A DNA stretch of 64,000 nt from Spirochaetales bacterium (GTDB lineage Bacteria; Spirochaetota; Spirochaetia; SZUA-6; RPPD01). A program made the position numbers and the translations under genes. The notes under the pieces were generated by a model. That model was not told the origin of the DNA. It did no database searches and worked only from the letters and a program-made list of their open reading frames with translations. Shown piece after piece: positions 41,976 through 51,379 of this stretch (position 1 is the stretch's first letter; each line of letters starts with the position of its first letter). The stretch is from the NCBI GenBank assembly GCA_016929065.1, contig JAFGJO010000036.1, positions 1 to 64,000 of the forward strand. Reading direction: 5' to 3'.

Positions 41976-42719
41976 ATGGCAGACGCCGGGCACCTGATTT
42001 CCAAGCGGATCGGGCAGGCGATATATAAATACAAACTCATCGAACCGAACGACAAAATACTGGTCGCGGTCTCCGGGGGCAAGGATTCCATGACGCTCCT
42101 GCATGACTTAAAGCGCCGCCAGAAATCCTTTCCGGTGAAGTATGAATTTGTCGCCGTGCATATCCAGACAGATTTCTGTTCGTGTTGCAAAAAAAGCGAC
42201 CTGGAAAACAAATTCAAGGAGTGGGAAGTTCCCTATGAAATAATTGACGTTCCGGTATTAAAACGCCTCAAGCCGGGAAGAAAGATGAGCTGTTACTGGT
42301 GCTCTACACAGCGACGTATGGAGCTCATCAAATACGCGGCGAAATCGGGCTGCAATAAAATTGCTCTGGGGCACCATCTGGATGATATAATTGAAACCCT
42401 GTTCATGAACATGTGCTATAAGGGGGAAATGGCCACCATGCTCCCCAAGCTGTATTACGACAAGTATGATCATGTGGTGATTCGGCCGCTTGCCCTGGTG
42501 AGTGAAAAACTCATTATAAAATTCGCAGAAAAAGCAGGGATTACCCGGCTTATCTGCAAATGTCCCTATGGAACACAATCAAAGAGGCTGAATGTCCGTG
42601 AGGCGATAACCATGCTGGCCAAACAAGATGATTCGATCCGGCTAAATTTATTGAAGGCAATGAGCAATGTCAATCTGAAATATCTGGTATCAGACGACCA
42701 GCATGATTACAATATTTGA
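41976..42719 (+). CDS. TtcA/TilS-type PP-loop tRNA thiolase family protein
   Basis: 247 residues. The ATP-pyrophosphatase loop SGGKDS (33-38) and family sequence GHHLDDIIETLFMNMCYKGEM mark it as TtcA-like. Cysteines CSCC (68-71) and CYWC (106-109), and CKCPYG near 194, are placed as expected for the iron-sulfur cluster that TtcA uses to thiolate cytidine 32 in tRNA. Chain length is a little below E. coli TtcA. The gene ends four bases before the convergent ankyrin gene. Confidence 0.83.
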   Translation: MADAGHLISKRIGQAIYKYKLIEPNDKILVAVSGGKDSMTLLHDLKRRQKSFPVKYEFVAVHIQTDFCSCCKKSDLENKFKEWEVPYEIIDVPVLKRLKPGRKMSCYWCSTQRRMELIKYAAKSGCNKIALGHHLDDIIETLFMNMCYKGEMATMLPKLYYDKYDHVVIRPLALVSEKLIIKFAEKAGITRLICKCPYGTQSKRLNVREAITMLAKQDDSIRLNLLKAMSNVNLKYLVSDDQHDYNI

Positions 42720-42723
42720 AAAA

Positions 42724-44574
42724 TCATTCAACTGCTCCGGCGCGTTTGAGCATCGATACAATTTGTGTGAAGTTCTTTTTTTGAGCCATGAGCAGGGCAG
42801 TCGTACCCCGGGAGTCCGGGATATAGAGCCTGGCATTGACGTTCACTTCCTTTGAAAAAAGATATTCCAGGAGCGGAACATGATAATACATCGCGGCATA
42901 CATGATCGGCGCCCAGCCGTCATTATTCTGAATATTCAGGTCTGCCTTCTTGTTCCCAAGCATTTCTGCGATTTTGAAATACCGGTTATTCTTTGTTGCA
43001 TCATTCCCCTTGTAAATATACTTACATGCAGTTAAAAAGGGTGTCTCACCCTTGCTGTTCTTCGCGTCGATCTCTATTTTTGCATCCAGTAAAAATGAAA
43101 CAAGAGCAGTGTTTCCTGCAAGGCCCGCCAGATGCAGCACTGTATTTCCTTCGTTATCGCGGACCGATGTGTCTGCCCCGGACTGAATGAGCGTGATGGC
43201 AATATCCGTAAGGCCGGTATTTGCCGCGTACAGAAGCAGCGGGGGCAATGAGACCTGGTCGGTGTTGTTTACCGGGGCGCCGTGAGCAATGAGCAGTTTT
43301 GCCAGTTCCTTGCGGTTATTGACAACTGCTGTATACAGCGGATAATGGCTGTTCGATGAAGGAGCAGCCGTGAATCCCGCATCCAGGTACAGGTTCACCG
43401 CCCTGGTATTGTTTTGTTTTATCTGTGTCAGGAAACTGTTATCAGAATAAAAATACCCCGCATCAATCAAGGGGATGACCCCGGGGGCACGTGTTTCAAG
43501 CTTTTCCCGGAACTTTGCAATCAGCTGTTTGTTCTGCAATGTCTGGGCAATAAAAAGCGCAGACTCGCCGTTTTCATTTTTTGCCAGAAAATCGGCTCCT
43601 TCAATAATAAGTGTGTCGATGATGTCAGATTTGTTTTTTCGCGTTGCTTCAATAATCGAGAGCATCTGACCGGGGTACAGGATATTATTGAACACTTTTA
43701 GAAGCGGCCGGGTTACCAGTGTATCTTTGGCGGCTGCCAGGTTTATCAGGGAAAGAAACAACAGGAGGGCTGACAGATGCATGGCGACAGGTGCGGTCAT
43801 ATTCAGATATTTGTTTTTAAGCCGGAATTTCAGAACCAGCCTGTTGACGCCGTATCCGATGAACTGTACGGAAATTGAATACACCACGAAGGTACAGATT
43901 CCAACGAGAAATATGTTCCACGAATCCAGCTGATAGGTTCCGAGTTCCCCGACAGTAAAATAATTCATTTCAAATGATTCTCCGTCGTCGGTTCCGTACG
44001 AGTCGATTTTATTGACGACCCGTTCAAAACCGGGAGGGCATACGATGGGGTGCAGAATATCCGCGATATTGATGAATCCCCATATTCCGATTAAAAAAGC
44101 CACAGCGCCGGAAACAACGATTGTCCACAATTTGGCCCAGCTGAACAGCTGTTTTTTATCTCTGATCGCGACAATTACCGGCGCGGCCAGTGCACCTGCC
44201 ATGATGACCGTGAAAAAAGTTTTAATTACCGTATCAAAGAAAAAGATCGCCAGTATAATAACCGCTGCAATGGAAAGCGGAATAATTACCGGGAGGCTTT
44301 TTTTAACGAACACAATCAGCTGTTTGCCTGATTTTTTTTCCGCGGCAGGCATCTGCTCTTGCGGTACAAGCTCGATGGTGTCATCACATGCCCGGACAAT
44401 GGATTCAAGCGGGATGAGGGTCTCGACATACCAGAACTTGCCGGACTTGCTTTTGTGTGCGTGCATTATGGCTGACAGCCATGTATCAAGCTTGAAATTA
44501 TTATCCGTAAACAGTTTCCAGCATTCTTTATTTTCATATTCCATGGTTTTGGTATAGCCAATTTTTTTCTTCAT
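42724..44574 (-). CDS. Membrane protein with C-terminal ankyrin repeats
   Basis: 616 residues. A soluble N-terminal part (about 1-88, with KECWKLFTDNNFKLDTWL), then several hydrophobic helices between about 92 and 290, then ankyrin-type repeats from about 300 to the end. The better repeats read GADTSVRDNEGNTVLHLAGL and KKADLNIQNNDGWAPIMYAA. Ankyrin repeats bind proteins, here likely on the cytoplasmic side. No Shine-Dalgarno is clear at 44574, so the start could be the ATG ten codons later. Function unknown. Confidence 0.78.
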   Translation of the reverse strand: MKKKIGYTKTMEYENKECWKLFTDNNFKLDTWLSAIMHAHKSKSGKFWYVETLIPLESIVRACDDTIELVPQEQMPAAEKKSGKQLIVFVKKSLPVIIPLSIAAVIILAIFFFDTVIKTFFTVIMAGALAAPVIVAIRDKKQLFSWAKLWTIVVSGAVAFLIGIWGFINIADILHPIVCPPGFERVVNKIDSYGTDDGESFEMNYFTVGELGTYQLDSWNIFLVGICTFVVYSISVQFIGYGVNRLVLKFRLKNKYLNMTAPVAMHLSALLLFLSLINLAAAKDTLVTRPLLKVFNNILYPGQMLSIIEATRKNKSDIIDTLIIEGADFLAKNENGESALFIAQTLQNKQLIAKFREKLETRAPGVIPLIDAGYFYSDNSFLTQIKQNNTRAVNLYLDAGFTAAPSSNSHYPLYTAVVNNRKELAKLLIAHGAPVNNTDQVSLPPLLLYAANTGLTDIAITLIQSGADTSVRDNEGNTVLHLAGLAGNTALVSFLLDAKIEIDAKNSKGETPFLTACKYIYKGNDATKNNRYFKIAEMLGNKKADLNIQNNDGWAPIMYAAMYYHVPLLEYLFSKEVNVNARLYIPDSRGTTALLMAQKKNFTQIVSMLKRAGAVE

Positions 44575-44632
44575 GAAAAAAGCATAAAAGAATTGGAAAA
44601 ACTAGGCAAGAGGAAAACCAGCATGAATATAT

Positions 44633-44663
44633 CAAAAAAAACGGACAGTATTTTGACTGCCCG
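44633..44663 (-). terminator. Rho-independent terminator of clpP-purC
   Basis: CGGACAGT (44642-44649) and ACTGCCCG (44656-44663) pair with one wobble around a six-base loop. The A-run at 44634-44641 gives eight T on the minus strand. Confidence 0.8.
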
Positions 44664-44686
44664 GTGTGTCCTGTTGTATCAAAAAA

Positions 44687-45646
44687 TTATTTATACGCTT
44701 CCATGGCAGATGTCACGAGTTTCAATTCTTCTGCGGCATTCACCTTCGAAGGAACAAATGTCTGGCCGGTGATGGTCTCGTAGGCGGTAATGTAGCGCAG
44801 TGCAACTTCCAGGCGGATATCGTCCGGTATCTCCGGTGCATTGCCGTCGCCCATAAAGTCCTGCCCTATAAGCCACTGGCGCAGGTATTCCTTGTCGAGT
44901 TCCCGCTGTTTCTCTCCTTTTTCATAGAGCGCAGCGTAGGTGTCGGCATACCAGTACCGGCTGGAGTCCGGAGTATGGACCTCATCGACAAGATACAGGT
45001 CATCGCCGAGCAGGCCGAACTCGTATTTCGTGTCAACAAGGATGAGCCCGTTTCTCGCAGCGATTTCTGTTCCCCGTTGGAACAGTTTGAGTGCGGTGCT
45101 TTCTATCTTCTCCAGAAGCGCTTTTTTAACGATCCCCTGATTGATAATTTCATCGGAGGAAATGGGAAGGTCGTGCTTGCCTTTTTCTTCCTTTGTTGAG
45201 GGAGTAAAAAGTGGAGTGTCAAATTTATGGTTAGACTTCAAATTCGGCGGCAAAACAATTCCAGAGATCGCTTTTCCCTGCTGGTAATCGCGCCATGCAG
45301 ACCCGGTAAGGTATCCGCGTACCACCACTTCAATCGGAAGGACGCTGCATTTCCTGCCTGCCACGGTACGGGGCGATATTTTTTTTAAAATATGATTGCC
45401 GATAATGTCATTTGTCTGCTCAAACCAGAATAATGACAGCTCATTCAATACCTGGCCCTTGCAGGGGATCGTTGAAAGCACCCGGTCAAAGGCGGAGATC
45501 CTGTCCGAGGTGGTGATGACCATGTTTTTTCCCAGGTCGACAATATCCCGTACTTTTCCTTTATATACGGGGTATGTGCAGTCGACAGGTAATGCCAGTG
45601 ATTCCAGAGTTGTATCAAGATACGGCGATAAACTGTTTTTATCCAT
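44687..45646 (-). CDS. purC: SAICAR synthetase, PurC
   Basis: 319 residues. ATP-dependent ligation of aspartate to CAIR in purine synthesis. Family motifs are complete: YKGKVRDIVDLG near 28-40, DRISAFDRVL, and VVRGYLTGSAWRDYQ. VDTKYEFG with the ATP-binding residues and EVHTPDSSRYW are also present. The length matches the longer eukaryote/plant-like bacterial form rather than the 240-residue one. The start codon shares one base with the clpP stop (TAATG), so translation is coupled to clpP, an unusual partnership. Confidence 0.94.
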   Translation of the reverse strand: MDKNSLSPYLDTTLESLALPVDCTYPVYKGKVRDIVDLGKNMVITTSDRISAFDRVLSTIPCKGQVLNELSLFWFEQTNDIIGNHILKKISPRTVAGRKCSVLPIEVVVRGYLTGSAWRDYQQGKAISGIVLPPNLKSNHKFDTPLFTPSTKEEKGKHDLPISSDEIINQGIVKKALLEKIESTALKLFQRGTEIAARNGLILVDTKYEFGLLGDDLYLVDEVHTPDSSRYWYADTYAALYEKGEKQRELDKEYLRQWLIGQDFMGDGNAPEIPDDIRLEVALRYITAYETITGQTFVPSKVNAAEELKLVTSAMEAYK

Positions 45647-46263
45647 TAAACCAGATCTTCTCTCTTATTAATTATTTTGGAAATGAGCCCGTATTCGACC
45701 GCGTCTTCGGCGCTCATCCAGAAATCCCGGTCGGTGTCCTTTCCCACTTTGTCGATTTTTTGGCCGGTTTCTCCGGCGATGAGTTCGTTGATCCGCTGGC
45801 GGAGCTTTTCAAGTTCGCGGGCGTGGATTTCGATCTCGGTTGCAACACCGCGGATGCCCGAAAGCGGCTGGTGGATCAGATAGTGTGAATTGGGCAGTCC
45901 GACCCGCATCTCTTTCGGGGAAGCAAGCAGAATAATCGCTGCCGCGCTCGCGACCAGTCCCATACCGATGGTGTAGACCTTTGGCTTGATGAACCGGATC
46001 ATGTCGAAAATGGCATAGCCCGCATCTGCGTCGCCCCCGGGAGAATCAATGAACACTTTGATGGGTTCATCGTTCTGATCCTCCAAAAGCAGAAGCTGGC
46101 GGATCACCCGTTCAGCAAGCTGTTTGTTGATCTCGCCGGAGAGGAGAATTGTTCTGGTTTTGAGAAACTGCTGCATTAAAAGCGAATCATGGCCGCTTTC
46201 GCCGTCATTTTCGTTTTCATCATCATTTTCTTCTTCGTTCAGGTAAAAGGTTTTGTATTTCAT
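45646..46263 (-). CDS. clpP: ATP-dependent Clp protease proteolytic subunit, ClpP-like
   Basis: 205 residues from the ATG at 46263. Serine peptidase of the Clp protease: Ser106 in GMGLVASAAAIILLAS, His131 in NSHYLIHQPL, Asp180 in KDTDRDFWMSAEDAVEYGL. The usual GMAASMGA active-site strand is GLVASAAAI here. An acidic N-terminal segment (EENDDENENDGESGHD) replaces the normal axial loop, so this may be a divergent paralogue rather than the housekeeping ClpP. There is no Shine-Dalgarno, and the predicted transcription start falls at or next to the ATG. Confidence 0.88.
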   Translation of the reverse strand: MKYKTFYLNEEENDDENENDGESGHDSLLMQQFLKTRTILLSGEINKQLAERVIRQLLLLEDQNDEPIKVFIDSPGGDADAGYAIFDMIRFIKPKVYTIGMGLVASAAAIILLASPKEMRVGLPNSHYLIHQPLSGIRGVATEIEIHARELEKLRQRINELIAGETGQKIDKVGKDTDRDFWMSAEDAVEYGLISKIINKREDLV

Positions 46264-46271
46264 AGAGGTAT

Positions 46272-46300
46272 AATATATCGATAAGATCGGCAAAATGCAA
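46272..46300 (-). promoter_or_regulatory. clpP promoter, apparently leaderless
   Basis: Minus-strand TTGCAT (46295-46300) and TATATT (46272-46277) with a 17-base spacer. Only eight bases separate the -10 from the ATG, so the transcript should begin at the start codon. Confidence 0.55.
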
Positions 46301-46422
46301 GAACCTGTGATAAACTGAAGGGGGTTTTAAACCGGGAAAAACACAAAAACCAAGAGGATCCGCCTGGTTGAGCAGCTGTTTTTATGGTTGTGCTTCCTGT
46401 ATTGTGAATGTATAATTATGTA

Positions 46423-47526
46423 ATGAAGACAATCAATTATACCGGTATTCTATTAATTATTTTTTTCCTGATATCATGTAATAAAGCAGAGCAGTCTGCT
46501 CCTGAAAATGATTCCACGGTAATGCGCTCTGACTCTGCAGCAGAAACAAAATATATGAAGGTATCAGCCAAAGAGGGGCTGCGCTTGAGGTCTGGGCCGA
46601 ATACTCAAAGCACAGCACTGAAACTTATTCCCTATGCTGATGAAGTTACCGTGATCGGAACGGATCGCGAAACGGAAATCATTGGCGGGGTAAAAGGAAA
46701 ATGGGCAAACGTTGTCTGGGAAAAAAATACTATACAGGAGCGGAAAAGGCTGACCGGATGGGTTTTCGACGCGTTCCTGTCTGAACAGGTTGAAGTAACT
46801 CCAGAGTTTGTTCGGTCTCAAATTACTTTTACCGGCGTAATCGAAAACACTGCTATTAAAATACCGGCTATTAACAATAAAATAATGGGGATTGAACCTC
46901 CGCCACCCATGGCACCAGATGAAAAAGCCTGTATTTTAGAGGATTTTGGATATGCATTTATTTTTTCAAAAGATTATAAAATTTCTAATAATATAACAAT
47001 CGAAGCATATTCAGGCTCAAAATCATTTTCAAGAGCGATCTCAAATGATTCATTGGATAGAAATGATAGTAATAGAATTTACTTTTATTTTCCTTTTGAA
47101 AACAAGCACTGGCTGCAGACAACCGAATGGTGTTTTGTAGTTAAAGATGGAGTATCTGAAATTTATAATAAAGAAATGGGAATTCCTGTAATACAATTCT
47201 TAATATACATCAAAAGGAGCGATGATCCCTTTGAAATCTGCCAAATCCAAAGGTTTTATAGAAATAGCCAGTACACTTTTGATCAAAAAACAGGGGACAT
47301 TGGAGTCATTGTTTTTTATTATACACAGCATTGGAATGTGTATGACCCTGTACTGGTATTGAATATGCCGGCCGGCTCCGTACATACAGGCTCATTCCGG
47401 TTCCAGTTTGAATTTTCCGCGACTGCACCCCCCGGTGCTTTTTATATACAAAAATATACAATGGAGCAAATTCCCAAAGGGGAACCGGTAGAAATGGCCA
47501 TTTTCGGCTCGTATCACCTGGATTAA
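46423..47526 (+). CDS. Lipoprotein with SH3-like (SH3b) domain
   Basis: 367 residues from the ATG at 46423. Signal KTINYTGILLIIFFLISC gives lipidated Cys19. Residues about 45-115 match the SH3b fold: MKVSAKEGLRLRSGPNTQST, then LIPYADEVTVIG, then KGKWANVVW and LTGWVFDAFLSE. SH3b domains bind cell-wall peptides. The large C-terminal part (about 125-367) is unfamiliar, with long polar stretches and few hydrophobic runs. It might be a surface or periplasmic envelope-binding lipoprotein. Confidence 0.75.
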   Translation: MKTINYTGILLIIFFLISCNKAEQSAPENDSTVMRSDSAAETKYMKVSAKEGLRLRSGPNTQSTALKLIPYADEVTVIGTDRETEIIGGVKGKWANVVWEKNTIQERKRLTGWVFDAFLSEQVEVTPEFVRSQITFTGVIENTAIKIPAINNKIMGIEPPPPMAPDEKACILEDFGYAFIFSKDYKISNNITIEAYSGSKSFSRAISNDSLDRNDSNRIYFYFPFENKHWLQTTEWCFVVKDGVSEIYNKEMGIPVIQFLIYIKRSDDPFEICQIQRFYRNSQYTFDQKTGDIGVIVFYYTQHWNVYDPVLVLNMPAGSVHTGSFRFQFEFSATAPPGAFYIQKYTMEQIPKGEPVEMAIFGSYHLD

Positions 47527-47658
47527 GGAGTGGGGGATACTCTGTTGGTTTCAAATCCTGAATGGCAAAGTCTATAAAAAAACCGTCTCTTCATCGGTGC
47601 AGCAGGGCATATTTCTTCTATACTCAAAATATAACCGATATGATATAGTCTCAGAATT

Positions 47659-48639
47659 ATGACCGACCAAATCATCAACGTACAACACCTCACCAAAAAA
47701 TACGGAACATTCACTGCGGTAAATGATATCAGTTTTTCTGTGGGGGAGGGGGAGATATTCGGGTTTCTGGGGCCGAACGGAGCGGGAAAAACCACCACCA
47801 TCAAGATGATCTGTACTATCGCCGAACCTACATGCGGTGAGATATCCGTGAACGGGTATTCCACCCGCCGCGATCAGAATACAGTGCGGGCAACGGTCGG
47901 GCTTATATTCCAGGACCCAAGCCTGGATAATAACCTCACGGTTCATGAAAATTTGTATTTTCACGCAAAATTGTATCATGTGCCTGCCGGTGAAATAAAA
48001 CCGCGGATTGATGCTGCCCTTGAACTGGTGAATCTTGCCGACCGCAGAAAATCGATTGTCAGAATTCTTTCTGGTGGCATGAAGCGGCGTGTTGAGATTG
48101 CGAGGGGAATTTTACACACTCCAACCATTTTGTTTCTGGATGAACCCACCATCGGGCTTGATCCGCAGACACGCAAGCACATCTGGGAATACATCCTCGC
48201 GTTGAAAGAAAAAGAGAACATGACCATGTTTCTGACCACGCACTATATGGAAGAGGCCGAATACTGCGACCGGATCGCGGTGATCGACAATGGGAAAATC
48301 ATCGCCCTTGATACCCCGGCCAATTTGAAGAACATGGTCCGCGGCGACCAGGTGGTGATCAAAACAAGTGACAAAGATAAAACACTCAAACGATTGGAAG
48401 AACAAACCGGTTTTGAACCGGTCATCCGTGGAGACAATATCCATTTAACCGTTCCGTCCGGCCGCGATGAAATACCAAAACTGTTCAAACTGCTGGGCGA
48501 TGATATCGTTGAGTTTGATGTCAAGAAAACATCGCTTGACGATGTGTTTCTTCACCTCACGGGAAGAGAAATACGGGAGGATACCGCAAGTGCCCACGAC
48601 CGGATGAAACAGCGTGCCAAAATGCGGAGAAAGATATGA
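47659..48639 (+). CDS. ABC-2 exporter ATP-binding protein (DrrA/NatA-like)
   Basis: 326 residues. Complete ATPase: Walker A GPNGAGKTT (38-46), signature ILSGGMKRRVEIARG, Walker B ILFLDEPTIGLDP and H-loop TTHYMEEAEYCDRIAVI. The C-terminal extension (about 230-326, GDQVVIKTSDKDKTLKRLEE) is the DrrA-type accessory domain, ending DDVFLHLTGREIRE. It overlaps the permease gene by four bases. Members export antibiotics, sodium or lipids; the substrate here is unknown. Confidence 0.92.
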   Translation: MTDQIINVQHLTKKYGTFTAVNDISFSVGEGEIFGFLGPNGAGKTTTIKMICTIAEPTCGEISVNGYSTRRDQNTVRATVGLIFQDPSLDNNLTVHENLYFHAKLYHVPAGEIKPRIDAALELVNLADRRKSIVRILSGGMKRRVEIARGILHTPTILFLDEPTIGLDPQTRKHIWEYILALKEKENMTMFLTTHYMEEAEYCDRIAVIDNGKIIALDTPANLKNMVRGDQVVIKTSDKDKTLKRLEEQTGFEPVIRGDNIHLTVPSGRDEIPKLFKLLGDDIVEFDVKKTSLDDVFLHLTGREIREDTASAHDRMKQRAKMRRKI

Positions 48640-49403
48640 TGCGGATAATCTCTGAAATTATTACGATTGCCCGGCGGGAAGTTATCCGCGGTGTGCGGGA
48701 AAAGTCTCGGCTGCTCGGTTCCCTGGGCAGGCCCTTTGTCTGGCTGTTTCTGCTCGGCACGGGACTTCGGCAGGTGGCTGTTTCCACATTGCCTGCGGGG
48801 GTGACCGATTATCAGCATTTTATCTTTCCCGGAATGATCGTCATGAACATTTTATTCGCGTCGATCATGGCGGGCACCTCGCTTATCTGGGACAGGGAGT
48901 TCGGGTTCTTAAAGGAAATACTGGTGGCTCCGGTTTCCCGAACATCAATCGCCCTTGGAAAAATGTTCGGGGGCGCGGCCCTGGCGGTCATTCAGGGGGC
49001 GCTGGTATTTTTGTTTATTCCTGTTCTGGGAATTCCGGTGGATGTGATTCGGCTTCTGCTTGTTGTTCCCTGCCTGTTTCTTGTGGCAAGTGCCATCACC
49101 TCTTTGGGAATGCTCATCGCCGTACGGATGCGCAGTTTTGAAGGATTCGGCATCATGAACAATTTTGTCGTCATGCCGATGTTTTTTTTGTCCGGCGCCA
49201 TGTATTCGGTGACAAAGGTTCCCGACTGGTTAAAGATTATTATTCAGGTCAATCCGGTGAATTACGCAGTGGATTTGATTCGCTCGATTTTTTTGGGCAT
49301 TCCGTCCAATTATAATTATCTGCTGGACATTGTGGTTTTGGCCGGCATGGCAATTGTGCTGCAGTCAATCGTCGTTTACCTGTTTCATCATGAAAAGGGT
49401 TGA
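48636..49403 (+). CDS. ABC-2 exporter permease (DrrB-like)
   Basis: 255 residues with six helices. The cytoplasmic segment IWDREFGFLKEILVAPVSRTSIALGKMFGG (about 87-116) is the conserved coupling region of ABC-2 permeases. A later MFFLSGAMYSVTKVPDWLK matches the family signature before helix 5. It overlaps the ATPase stop (ATGA). Together they make a complete exporter of the DrrAB/NodIJ type. Confidence 0.9.
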   Translation: MMRIISEIITIARREVIRGVREKSRLLGSLGRPFVWLFLLGTGLRQVAVSTLPAGVTDYQHFIFPGMIVMNILFASIMAGTSLIWDREFGFLKEILVAPVSRTSIALGKMFGGAALAVIQGALVFLFIPVLGIPVDVIRLLLVVPCLFLVASAITSLGMLIAVRMRSFEGFGIMNNFVVMPMFFLSGAMYSVTKVPDWLKIIIQVNPVNYAVDLIRSIFLGIPSNYNYLLDIVVLAGMAIVLQSIVVYLFHHEKG

Positions 49404-49517
49404 TTACGGGGGCTTTTGAGCAGATGATTTCCATTTGGACCACCCTTTTTGTAAATATAATTCGATACGCCTTTGTGTTGACAGACAAGCGGATGTCTTC
49501 TATCATTGTAGAATACT

Positions 49518-50075
49518 ATGGAAAAAACTATTATCGCCACAGTGGGAATGTGCGGGTCCGGCAAGAGTGTCGCCGGTGAGTACCTGGAGTCTCTTGGTTT
49601 TGAAAAGGTATATTTCGGCGGTATTACTATCGAAGAAGTGAAACGCAGGGGGCTTGAGGTAAACGAGGCGAACGAACGGGCTGTGCGGGAAGAACTGCGC
49701 GAGACCCACGGCATGGGGGCTTATGCAATACTTTCGCTGCCGAAAATCCACGCACTCCGCCAGAAAGACAAACTGGTTCTCATCGACGGGCTGTACAGTT
49801 TTTCAGAATATAAAATACTGCGTGAAAAATACGGTGATGAACTGTTCATCCTCGCTGTGTTCACGCCCAAGGAAATCCGCTATACGCGTCTGGGCGCACG
49901 GGAAGTGCGGCCGCTGACCCGTACCGAAGCCATTTCGAGAGATTATGCCGAAATAGAGAATATAGAGAAAGGCGGCCCCATCGCCCTGGCCGATGACACG
50001 CTTCATAACGGGGGCACTCAACAAGAGCTTGTCAAAGCATTGAAAGATATTTTAAAACGTGAAGGTGTTGAGTAG
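49518..50075 (+). CDS. P-loop nucleotide kinase-like protein (UPF0200 / dephospho-CoA-kinase-like)
   Basis: 185 residues. P-loop GMCGSGKSV (10-18) and a LID-like region RLGAREVRPLTRTEAISRDYAEIENIEKGG fit the UPF0200 group, relatives of nucleotide kinases and dephospho-CoA kinases found mainly in archaea. The central VLIDGLYSFSEYKIL has the Walker-B-like Asp. It is encoded just before a deoxycytidylate deaminase, so a nucleotide substrate is plausible. The substrate is inferred, not seen. Confidence 0.78.
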   Translation: MEKTIIATVGMCGSGKSVAGEYLESLGFEKVYFGGITIEEVKRRGLEVNEANERAVREELRETHGMGAYAILSLPKIHALRQKDKLVLIDGLYSFSEYKILREKYGDELFILAVFTPKEIRYTRLGAREVRPLTRTEAISRDYAEIENIEKGGPIALADDTLHNGGTQQELVKALKDILKREGVE

Positions 50076-50132
50076 ATTCCTGTCAAATTATCATCATTGA
50101 CATAACCTTTTATTTCCCCTACCGTATGCTCC

Positions 50133-50585
50133 ATGAGTGACATATTACATATTCGCCCAAAATGGGATGAATACTTTATCGGGTTTGCCCGGCAGGCGGC
50201 GAGCCGCAGTGACTGCATTCGTGCACAAGTCGGCGCAGTGATTGTCAACAAGCGTAAAAAAGTGAAAGGGACAGGGTACAACAATTCACCGGTAGGCGTA
50301 GAGTCATGTCTTTCGCGGGGTGTCTGCTTCCGGATTGAAAATAAAATCGAAAGCGGGACCCGGTATGAGACCTGCCGAAGTATTCATGCCGAGCAGAACG
50401 CGATTATTCAGGCAGGTGAAGACAATTGTGTGGGAAGTACCATTTATATTTTCGGACACAGCCAGGTCTGCATCCTGTGCAAACGCTTTATTCTGAATGC
50501 CGGCCTGGAGCGGGTGATCCTCCAGAAAACAGCAGACACACCGCTGCTCGAGATTGACCCGCAGTCATGGAAGAAAGACCTGTAA
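50133..50585 (+). CDS. Deoxycytidylate (dCMP) deaminase family protein
   Basis: 150 residues. Zinc deaminase: SIHAEQNAII places H85 and E87, and the second motif QVCILCKRF gives C113 and C116. The usual Pro before CxxC is Val here. Insert SCLSRGVCFRIENKIESGTR between core and HAE is the nucleotide-binding region typical of dCMP deaminases, which supply dUMP for thymidylate synthesis. It follows the kinase-like gene by 58 bases and may share a nucleotide-salvage role with it. Confidence 0.87.
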   Translation: MSDILHIRPKWDEYFIGFARQAASRSDCIRAQVGAVIVNKRKKVKGTGYNNSPVGVESCLSRGVCFRIENKIESGTRYETCRSIHAEQNAIIQAGEDNCVGSTIYIFGHSQVCILCKRFILNAGLERVILQKTADTPLLEIDPQSWKKDL

Positions 50586-50666
50586 GGCAGGCTGGGGAAA
50601 AAAAATAAGCAAAAAAGCCTGAATTCTCTTATACTGTAAACAAGTCGGTTTCACAGGAGTATCAGT

Positions 50667-51335
50667 ATGGATTGGGTCGTTGTTCTGCTTTCCGGTATTT
50701 TTGCCGTTCTTCTGGTTTTAAAGATAATTTTTTCCACAAAAAAGATGAAAATATTAAAATTCTATTTTACGCCAATGGTGACCATCTCGGTCATCTGTCT
50801 CCCGCTGTATTTTTTGTACAGTACCGGGGGGAGCCAGTATGCGGTGCTGGTTGCAGCGGCGCTGACATTTTCGCTTGCCGGCGATATTATCAACATGCGG
50901 GAAGAACGGGACAATTCCCATCTGTATTTCAGCGGTTTCTTTTTCCTGTTTACCCATTTGCTGTATATTGCAGCATTTTTGCCGGGTTATCGTTTTGGGT
51001 GGTGGCAGATTTTGGTAGTTGTTCCCGTGGTGGTATTGTTAATCCGGTCATACTTTTTATTCAAGGATCAATTTTCATCCATATTGTTGAAAATATTTAT
51101 TCCCCTTTATTCAATGGTGGTTTCGGTTTCATTAATTGTCGCGGTAGGTGCCATGGGGAAAACAATCGGTGCGCGGGAAATCCTGGCTGCAACCGGCATT
51201 GTCTTTTTATGGGCATCAGATTTTTTCCTGGGAGTGCACTCATTTTGGCACAAAATCAAATATGATTCGGTAATTATCTGGGGATTGTATGCTCCCGGAC
51301 AATTTTTAATTGCATTGTCCTGTTTTATGCCGTGA
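50667..51335 (+). CDS. YhhN/TMEM86-family membrane protein (lysoplasmalogenase-like)
   Basis: 222 residues with eight hydrophobic helices. Characteristic are SLAGDIINM in the third helix region and LWASDFFLGVHSFWHKIKY near the end, the acidic motifs of the YhhN family, some members of which hydrolyse lysoplasmalogens. A CAGGAG site precedes the ATG. Plasmalogens occur in some anaerobic bacteria, including spirochaetes, so a lipid-turnover role is plausible. Confidence 0.83.
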   Translation: MDWVVVLLSGIFAVLLVLKIIFSTKKMKILKFYFTPMVTISVICLPLYFLYSTGGSQYAVLVAAALTFSLAGDIINMREERDNSHLYFSGFFFLFTHLLYIAAFLPGYRFGWWQILVVVPVVVLLIRSYFLFKDQFSSILLKIFIPLYSMVVSVSLIVAVGAMGKTIGAREILAATGIVFLWASDFFLGVHSFWHKIKYDSVIIWGLYAPGQFLIALSCFMP

Positions 51336-51379
51336 CGGGTGCGTGCACCAAAACATGGTTTCCGCCGCAGCAGGGGGAT

